A stretch of DNA of 19,248 bases from Candidatus Scybalocola fimicaballi. GTDB lineage: Bacteria; Bacteroidota; Bacteroidia; Bacteroidales; Paludibacteraceae. Shown here piece after piece: positions 14,111 to 19,248 of the stretch (positions are counted from its first letter, which is position 1; each line of letters begins with the position of its first letter). Location: assembly GCA_002317115.1 (NCBI GenBank), contig DCIP01000231.1, positions 1 to 19,248 of the forward strand, in the 5' to 3' direction. The notes below the pieces were generated by a model. It saw nothing but the letters and a program-made list of their open reading frames with translations, did not search any database and was not told the DNA's origin. The position numbers were made by a program, and so were the translations under genes.

Positions 14111-14632
14111 ATGGAAATCATTCTTGACATATTGAAATTTTCTGTAAGTGGAATCTTGGTATTCGTGGCCACTTACTTTGTGTTGAAGAATTTGCTTGAC
14201 AACAGAGAGAAGGAGAGACGCCATCAGGTAAGAATCGAGACAGGTAAAATCCTTACTCCAATCAAGCTTACTGCATACGAGCGTTTGGTGTTGTTCTTGG
14301 AGCGTATCAAACCAGAGAGCATGATTGTTAGAATCCAGTATCCAGCAATGAAAGCAGGCGATCTTCACCTAATGTATATCCAGCAAGTGCGTGAGGAGTT
14401 CGAGCATAACGTCTCTCAGCAGATTTATGTGTCAGAAGACCTTTGGCGTTTTGTCATCGCTGCGAAGGAGAGCCTTTTGCAATTCGTAAATACATGTTCG
14501 GAGTCTGTTCCTAACGATGTCCCTGCTGTAGAGTTGTCGAAGATTCTAATTGAGAAATACAACGAGACAGAGAATCCACCAATCGACATCGCATTGGTTG
14601 TTTTGAAGAACGAAATCAAAACTTTGGCATAA
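14111..14632 (+). CDS. Conserved-looking single-span membrane protein of unknown function
   Basis: Protein of 173 residues with one N-terminal membrane span (about 5-25), then a charged KNLLDNREKERRHQVRIETGK segment, and a cytoplasmic-looking mixed helical domain rich in Leu and Glu (TAYERLVLFLERIKPESMIVRI, REEFEHNVSQQIYVSEDLWRFV). No signal cleavage site is convincing, so the span is probably an anchor. I think this corresponds to an uncharacterised family widespread in Bacteroidetes, but I cannot name it firmly. It starts 6 bases after the glycosyltransferase and its stop shares one base with the nitroreductase start (TAATG), so all are on one transcript. Confidence 0.7.
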   Translation: MEIILDILKFSVSGILVFVATYFVLKNLLDNREKERRHQVRIETGKILTPIKLTAYERLVLFLERIKPESMIVRIQYPAMKAGDLHLMYIQQVREEFEHNVSQQIYVSEDLWRFVIAAKESLLQFVNTCSESVPNDVPAVELSKILIEKYNETENPPIDIALVVLKNEIKTLA

Positions 14633-15150
14633 TGACACTACTTGAATTGGCCAGCAAACGAGTCTCGTGTCGAGCTTACGACACTGCTCGCGCTATAGAA
14701 AAGAGTGTGCTCGACGAGGTGTTTGAAATCGCCCGTTTGGCACCTTCCGCATGCAACAAGCAGCCATGGAGATTGGTTGTTGTGAAGAGCAAAAGTAAGT
14801 TGACGGAATTGGCGGAGTCGTACGACAGAGATTGGTTTAAGACAGCTCCAATGGTGTTGGCTGTAGTAGTGGATCATACAGAGTCGTGGCATAGAGCCGA
14901 CGGTAAGGATCATGCCGATGTCGACGCTTCAATCTTTGTAGAGCATCTTTGTTTGGCTGCGGCTGAAAAAGGTCTTGGCACATGTTGGGTTTGCAATTTC
15001 AAGCCAGAGGTGGCAAACAAAGTGTTGGGCATAGATGGAGTAGAGAAGGAGTTGGTAGCGTTGGTGCCAATCGGTTATCCTGCCGACAATTCTGTATTCT
15101 CAAAACCTAAAACGAGAAAGGAAATATCAGAAATAGTTTCGGAAATATAA
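14632..15150 (+). CDS. Nitroreductase-family flavoprotein
   Basis: Cytoplasmic FMN-dependent oxidoreductase of 172 residues, the short form of the family. Visible FMN-binding motifs are SKRVSCRAYD (8-17), APSACNKQPWR (37-47), AEKGLGTCWV (111-120) and VPIGYP (145-150). Members reduce nitro groups, quinones or related acceptors with NAD(P)H; the true substrate is unknown. Its ATG overlaps the stop of the preceding gene by one base, so translation is coupled. There is no functional link to the envelope genes ahead of it that the sequence explains. Confidence 0.92.
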   Translation: MTLLELASKRVSCRAYDTARAIEKSVLDEVFEIARLAPSACNKQPWRLVVVKSKSKLTELAESYDRDWFKTAPMVLAVVVDHTESWHRADGKDHADVDASIFVEHLCLAAAEKGLGTCWVCNFKPEVANKVLGIDGVEKELVALVPIGYPADNSVFSKPKTRKEISEIVSEI

Positions 15151-15226
15151 TGCGTTTCGGAATATTGATTTGTCTATGATGCACAAAACGAATAGATACA
15201 CTGAAGAGACGCGCGGACGTGCGTGT

Positions 15227-15718
15227 ATGTCTGTCTTCAAACGAGTGATGGGAGCAATTGCCTCCATCGCATTGTTGTTGTCATTGACTATGTGTGAAAC
15301 GGATTTCTGCAATGAGAACATGTTTGTCGTCGGCACATTGAGGGCTTTCCACAAGGAGTCAAAATCACAGATAAATGTGTTTATGATGCCGAGAGAAAGA
15401 GATGAACATGGCGATCCGATATCGTTTATGTATAACTCCAGCAAATCCTACGCTAATTTCTCATTGGATCCTGAGCATGACACTTCTCGATTCTTCATTT
15501 TGTCATACGATACTGTGGAGGTTGCGAGAATTGCCATTGTGCATACTAATCGTACTGAATTTGTGAATGCTGAGTGCGGAGTGCGTACATTCAGCACGAT
15601 AGACACTGCTTGGATCGAACGTGCGTCTGATGGAGATTCAATTGCTATTTTAATGAAAGATGTTGATGAAAACTACGACAATGGAAATATTGAGATATTC
15701 TTGGCTGGTCTTGAGTAG
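15227..15718 (+). CDS. Putative lipoprotein, DUF6452-like
   Basis: Protein of 163 residues from the ATG at 15227. This start is preferred over ATGs at 15176/15179 because MSVFKRVMGAIASIALLLSL is a compact signal sequence, followed by LTMC with the next cysteine motif CETDFC; a Met before the lipid Cys is unusual, so lipidation is likely but not certain. The mature part has short beta-like stretches and no enzyme motif. The CE-x-D-x-C start, the size and the following gene fit the DUF6452 family of Bacteroidetes (recognised by pattern and context, not proven). The next gene begins inside its last 38 bases in another frame, so the two are translationally coupled and probably act together in the envelope. 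Confidence 0.65.
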   Translation: MSVFKRVMGAIASIALLLSLTMCETDFCNENMFVVGTLRAFHKESKSQINVFMMPRERDEHGDPISFMYNSSKSYANFSLDPEHDTSRFFILSYDTVEVARIAIVHTNRTEFVNAECGVRTFSTIDTAWIERASDGDSIAILMKDVDENYDNGNIEIFLAGLE

Positions 15719-16421
15719 CCTGTTCATCACATCTGTTTTCGCACAGAAAAAAGATGCTTCAGATGTTAAGGATGAGTGGAATTTGACTTCTTCCAAAACA
15801 TTCTATGGATTACATGTATATACTGACATTGCCGGACCTGTCACTTCGATGTTCAAGGATGGCAAAACAGATTTCAGTTTCGGTGTCGACGCTGATATCT
15901 GCCACACACTATATCCAGTGTTTGAGGCAGGATATTCCAAATACGACGCTACTTCTGCTTATAATTATGGGTTGGCGCAGCTGCCAACTTATTCCTACAC
16001 ATGTAATGGCTCGTATTTCAAACTTGGAGCTAATTTCAATTTCTTGAATGACGGACGTGGAAAGAAAGTGATTCCACTGCTTTATATCGGTGCTAAGTTT
16101 GCATTGTCACCGTCGCATTTTGAAATAGAAAATGTCAGATTCCACAACGAGTATTGGGAAATCGACAAGGCTTATACCGTTTCCGGAACAGGTCTATGCC
16201 GTTGGGCTGAGTTTGCTGTCGGTTTGAGATACCCGATTGCAAAATTCTTTTGTATGGGAGTAGAAGGTAAACTTCGTGAGTTTGGCGGATCTAAGACTAA
16301 AACCGTTGAGACGTTTGATGGAAATTCTATTGATGTGAATCAGAGTTTCTCTCCCGGATTTGGAAATATGAATGGAAGCAAGTGGGGGGTTAAATATACA
16401 CTCGGCTATTTCTTCCATTAA
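15681..16421 (+). CDS. Exported beta-rich (outer-membrane barrel-like) protein, DUF6048-like
   Basis: Protein of 246 residues from the ATG at 15681; an ATG at 15660 is in frame but 15681 gives a good signal peptide (MEILRYSWLVLSSLFITSVFAQ, cleavage before QKKD). The mature part shows alternating aromatic and polar residues (FYGLHVYTDI, FEAGYSKYD, SYFKLGANFNFL, LLYIGAKFALS, WAEFAVGLRYPI, GVEGKLREFG) and ends in WGVKYTLGYFFH, with a terminal aromatic typical of outer-membrane barrels. It matches what I know of DUF6048, often found directly after DUF6452. It overlaps the upstream gene by 38 bases. The convergent PAP2 gene ends 20 bases away. Confidence 0.7.
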   Translation: MEILRYSWLVLSSLFITSVFAQKKDASDVKDEWNLTSSKTFYGLHVYTDIAGPVTSMFKDGKTDFSFGVDADICHTLYPVFEAGYSKYDATSAYNYGLAQLPTYSYTCNGSYFKLGANFNFLNDGRGKKVIPLLYIGAKFALSPSHFEIENVRFHNEYWEIDKAYTVSGTGLCRWAEFAVGLRYPIAKFFCMGVEGKLREFGGSKTKTVETFDGNSIDVNQSFSPGFGNMNGSKWGVKYTLGYFFH

Positions 16422-16441
16422 TGAAATTTTCTTCTCGAATA

Positions 16442-17707
16442 TTATTTCTCTTTGAATCTATAGGAAAACCTTGCACCCAAACCGATAGTTTGAATCACCT
16501 GTTCTTGAACTTCACTGTGAGGTGATAAAATATTCCAGTCGGCAAAGAAATTCACGTCGAAATTTGGAGTTGTCATAGCTCCGATAGAGAAACCTGTGGA
16601 AAGGCAGGCACCAAAACTTGCTGGGCAAGTGAATGCCTCATTTGATATTTTATCGTAATAGTTAACTCCACCTATCACTTTGGGGCTGACATACAAATGC
16701 TTGTAGATGCTGAAATACGTATATAATCCAGCCTGGCCCATAGACATGTTGAGCACATCACCGTTGCTATCAGTAGCGTCGTCAATAGCATTATTGTATG
16801 AATAGTGTACGCCCATTGCACTTAATCTGCCTCCAACGCCAAGATGATGATTCCAAAACCATGCACCTTCTATGCCTGTACTGCTTCCAGTAGAAGTATT
16901 GTACGATAAGTTGTGAGTGGGCTTGTATTTAGTGAGAGGAAACTGGAAACCAGCATAGAATCCCAAGAACGAAGGATTCCATGGCTTATAGTTAATCCAA
17001 TGGTCAATAATTTCCGGGCTTATCTTTTCTCGTTTGAAAATCACGTCGCTGATCCAGTATCCGAATTCCGTTGACATGATACCGATACCAGCTCCAGCCA
17101 ACACGTCGCTCATCCAATGACGGTTGTTCGCCATACGCATCAGTCCAGTGGCAGTGGCAGTGGCGTATGCACCCATGCCAATCCATGGACTGTAATGGCC
17201 GTATTCCTTATTCAGCATAGTCGCAGTCATAAAAGCGGTGGCAGTATGGCCGGACGGAAAACTATTGTTTGAACTACCGTCAGGACGACGAAGTTTGGCT
17301 GTATACTTAAGACTGTTTACTGCAGCTGCCATAATAGCCACAGAGAAAGCGTCCGCAGTCATCATCTCTCCCCATTTGCTACGGCTTTCCACACCAAAAG
17401 CTTTTAATCCAAACATCACAGCCGCAGGAAGATATTGAGTGTAATTATCAATCTCAACGTGGAATCTTGGAATGAAACTGTTTCTTAGTTCCCTGAATTT
17501 CTTGTTGTGCTCCATCTCAATAATACCGCCGACAAAGAGAGGAACACCGACGTGTGTGCATTCCAAAAGTCTGGAGTAGGGATATTTGATCAGAGTAGAA
17601 TCCGTCCTAATATATGTGGAGTCGCTTTTTTCTGTAGCTGAAGCCGACATAGTAGATAAGAATATCGACGTCGCACAGCAAATAGCGAACAAATTGAATC
17701 CTTTCAT
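16442..17707 (-). CDS. PAP2 (phosphatidic acid phosphatase type 2) phosphatase with C-terminal beta-rich domain
   Basis: Protein of 421 residues. Residues 1-25 are a signal peptide (cleavage likely after SASA). The PAP2 domain (about 45-225) has the complete three-part active site: KYTAKLRRP (K134, R141, P142), PSGH (151-154) and R191-x5-H197-x3-D201. Such enzymes remove phosphate from lipid phosphates such as undecaprenyl pyrophosphate, lipid A or phosphatidic acid on the outer face of the inner membrane or in the periplasm; the substrate is not readable here. Residues about 245-421 are beta-rich with aromatic alternation and end in IGLGARFSYRFKEK, resembling an outer-membrane barrel, so the catalytic domain may be held at the outer membrane. 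This two-part plan is known in Bacteroidetes. Confidence 0.92.
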   Translation of the reverse strand: MKGFNLFAICCATSIFLSTMSASATEKSDSTYIRTDSTLIKYPYSRLLECTHVGVPLFVGGIIEMEHNKKFRELRNSFIPRFHVEIDNYTQYLPAAVMFGLKAFGVESRSKWGEMMTADAFSVAIMAAAVNSLKYTAKLRRPDGSSNNSFPSGHTATAFMTATMLNKEYGHYSPWIGMGAYATATATGLMRMANNRHWMSDVLAGAGIGIMSTEFGYWISDVIFKREKISPEIIDHWINYKPWNPSFLGFYAGFQFPLTKYKPTHNLSYNTSTGSSTGIEGAWFWNHHLGVGGRLSAMGVHYSYNNAIDDATDSNGDVLNMSMGQAGLYTYFSIYKHLYVSPKVIGGVNYYDKISNEAFTCPASFGACLSTGFSIGAMTTPNFDVNFFADWNILSPHSEVQEQVIQTIGLGARFSYRFKEK

Positions 17708-17730
17708 TTCAGCATTTCTTACTTTTCGTA

Positions 17731-17738
17731 CAAAAATA
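17731..17738 (-). promoter_or_regulatory. Putative -7 box of the PAP2 gene
   Basis: On the minus strand TATTTTTG, a full match to TAnnTTTG, 23-30 bases before the ATG; predicted leader about 17 bases. No TTTG is seen at the -33 position. Confidence 0.45.
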
Positions 17739-17886
17739 AGGCTTTTTTGGTAGAATATGATGAATTTAATGTGACTTTTTTGATATTTTATGAGGATTTT
17801 AGAACAATTCTCAAATTAATATGTTCTTAATCATATATGAATGGTGATAACAAATAACGACAGCTCTTTTTTTTATGGCTTATATT

Positions 17887-17917
17887 TTTGTTTTAGCATT
17901 AAATTTTGTTAATTTTG
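17887..17917 (+). promoter_or_regulatory. Promoter of transketolase
   Basis: TTTG at 17887-17890, a 19-base spacer and TAATTTTG at 17910-17917 form a perfect Bacteroidetes -33/-7 promoter. Predicted start near 17924; leader about 34 bases. The remaining divergent gap (17739-17886) is AT-rich with only a small AGAACA/TGTTCT dyad (17801-17806, 17822-17827). Confidence 0.8.
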
Positions 17918-17957
17918 CACTCCGTTAAGTTAAAATACAATATACATATAACATAAA

Positions 17958-19248
17958 ATGGCAGAGATCAAGAATCTAAGCATTGCTGCAGACAATATCA
18001 GAATTTTGACTGCGTCGATGGTAGAAAAGGCTAAATCAGGACATCCGGGAGGAGGTATGGGAGGAGCAGACTTTATTAATGTGCTCTATTCTAAGTACTT
18101 GCGTTATGACCCAACTGATCCAACATGGATTTGTAGAGACCGTTTCTTCTTGGATCCAGGTCACATGTCGCCAATGCTATATTCAGTATTGTTATTATCT
18201 GGCAAATTTGAGGTTTCTGATATCCAGAATTTCCGTCAGTGGGGTAGCTGCACTCCAGGTCATCCAGAGGTTTGTTTCGAGAGAGGTATTGAGAATACAT
18301 CTGGTCCTCTAGGACAGGGACACACTATGGCTGTAGGTGCTGCCATCGCAGGAAAGTTCCTTACTCAGAAGTTTGGAAACTGGATGGATCACAAGATCTA
18401 CACTTTCATCTCTGATGGTGGTATCCAGGAGGAGATTTCACAGGGTGCTGGCCGTATCGCCGGAAATCTTGGATTGTCTAACTTGATCATGTTCTACGAC
18501 GCTAATAACATCCAGCTTTCTACAAAGGTTGATGAGGTGTCGAACGAGGATATCGAGCAGAAGTATAAGGCTTGGGATTGGAATGTTATCACAATCAACG
18601 GTAATGACGCTGCTCAGATTATCGAGGCTCTTGACGAGGCAAATGCTGAGACTTCACGCCCAACTCTTATTATTGGTAACACAACAATGGGACGTGGATG
18701 TGTCAAGGCCGACGGTTCTAATTTCGAAGGACAGGTTTCAACTCACGGACAGCCACTTTCTGCTGCCGGTGTTGACGTCGCTAAGACAATTGAGAATCTT
18801 GGTGGTGTTCCTAACGATCCATTCAAGATCTTCGACGAGACAAAGAAACTATACGCAGATCGTAAAGAGGTGTTGATCGCTGAAGCAAAGAAGCGTAAGG
18901 CTGAGCAGGCAGAGTGGGCTAAGAAGAACCCAGAGTTGGCTTCTAAACTTGAACTATTCTTCAGTGGCAAGCTTCCTAATCTTGATTTCTCTAAGATTGA
19001 GCAGAAGCCAAATCAGGCAACACGTGCAGCTTCAGCTACAGTGCTTGGATTCTTGGCTGAGAACGTAGAGAACATGATAGTAAGTTCAGCTGACTTGTCT
19101 AACTCAGACAAGACAGACGGATTCTTGAAGAAGACTCATCCAATTGTTAACGGAGATTTCAGCGGTAAGTTCTTGAACGCCGGTGTGTCAGAGTTGACAA
19201 TGGCTTGTATAATGAACGGTATCGCGCTTCACGGTGGTATGTATGCTG
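17958..19248 (+). CDS. tkt: Transketolase (5' part; runs off the window)
   Basis: Thiamine-diphosphate enzyme that moves two-carbon units between sugar phosphates in the non-oxidative pentose phosphate pathway. The first 430 of about 670 residues are visible. Motifs are KSGHPGG (26-32), GHMSPMLYS (68-76), GPLGQGH (116-122), and the ThDP-binding region SDGGIQEE ... DANNIQLS (152-188), where the usual GDG is SDG, as I recall for Bacteroidetes enzymes. The second (pyrimidine-binding) domain begins near residue 355 with TRAASATVLGFLAENV and SADLSNSDKT. The ATG at 17958 gives the expected N-terminus and lies about 34 bases behind a consensus promoter, so this is the first gene of its transcript. 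Confidence 0.97.
   Translation, partial: MAEIKNLSIAADNIRILTASMVEKAKSGHPGGGMGGADFINVLYSKYLRYDPTDPTWICRDRFFLDPGHMSPMLYSVLLLSGKFEVSDIQNFRQWGSCTPGHPEVCFERGIENTSGPLGQGHTMAVGAAIAGKFLTQKFGNWMDHKIYTFISDGGIQEEISQGAGRIAGNLGLSNLIMFYDANNIQLSTKVDEVSNEDIEQKYKAWDWNVITINGNDAAQIIEALDEANAETSRPTLIIGNTTMGRGCVKADGSNFEGQVSTHGQPLSAAGVDVAKTIENLGGVPNDPFKIFDETKKLYADRKEVLIAEAKKRKAEQAEWAKKNPELASKLELFFSGKLPNLDFSKIEQKPNQATRAASATVLGFLAENVENMIVSSADLSNSDKTDGFLKKTHPIVNGDFSGKFLNAGVSELTMACIMNGIALHGGMYA

Noticed and set aside
15176..15226. Longer start for the DUF6452-like lipoprotein at 15176 or 15179.
   Set aside because: It would put about 17 polar residues ahead of the signal sequence; the ATG at 15227 gives a normal signal. 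Not fully excluded.
17801..17827. AGAACA/TGTTCT dyad in the PAP2-tkt divergent gap as an operator.
   Set aside because: Only six pairs with a 15-base gap, no overlap with either promoter box, and in AT-rich sequence where such dyads arise by chance.

Overview
The window looks like a chromosomal segment from a member of the Bacteroidales (Bacteroidetes), possibly Prevotella-like. The evidence is the set of -33 TTTG / -7 TAnnTTTG promoters typical of the phylum, a PPi-type phosphofructokinase with the GGDDS motif, DUF4199-type and DUF6452/DUF6048-type proteins, a FISUMP lipoprotein, and a xylanase whose C-terminus resembles a type IX secretion (Por) sorting domain. I cannot name the species. 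Most of the window is ordinary core genome.

Layout. Positions 1-3832 (minus strand) hold pheT, yebC and the start of pfp, tightly spaced like one operon. Positions 4014-6963 (plus) hold a membrane-anchored TPR protein, a hairpin terminator, then ribH, a degenerate CDF-like membrane protein, a Fur-family regulator and a TRIC-type channel, the last four overlapping or nearly so. Positions 7109-7978 (plus) hold two small exported proteins of unknown function; the second is broken by a one-base frameshift at a T run. Positions 8019-8731 carry no gene but are packed with inverted repeats and two of the three copies of a motif around CCAAGGCGTT (the third lies at 7548). Positions 8790-11253 (minus) hold a FISUMP lipoprotein followed by a GH10 xylanase. 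Positions 11450-16421 (plus) hold a nucleoid-associated protein, then DUF4199, a GT2 glycosyltransferase, a membrane-anchored hypothetical protein and a nitroreductase in a tight row, then a DUF6452-like lipoprotein overlapping a DUF6048-like protein. Position 16442-17707 (minus) is a PAP2 phosphatase with a beta-rich C-terminal half. From 17958 to the end (plus) is the first part of transketolase.

How the genes work together. pfp and tkt belong to central sugar metabolism. The xylanase releases xylo-oligosaccharides outside the cell, and pentoses from them would enter through the pentose phosphate pathway. The GT2/DUF4199 pair and the PAP2 enzyme point to envelope glycolipid or polyprenyl-phosphate chemistry. 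The Fur/CDF-like/TRIC cluster suggests control of cation handling, although the CDF-like protein has lost most of its metal-binding residues.

The part that ordinary annotation explains least is 7540-8640: three copies of a ~35-nt motif, each followed directly by a different hairpin, in an AT-rich stretch with at least seven further inverted repeats next to a frameshifted small gene.
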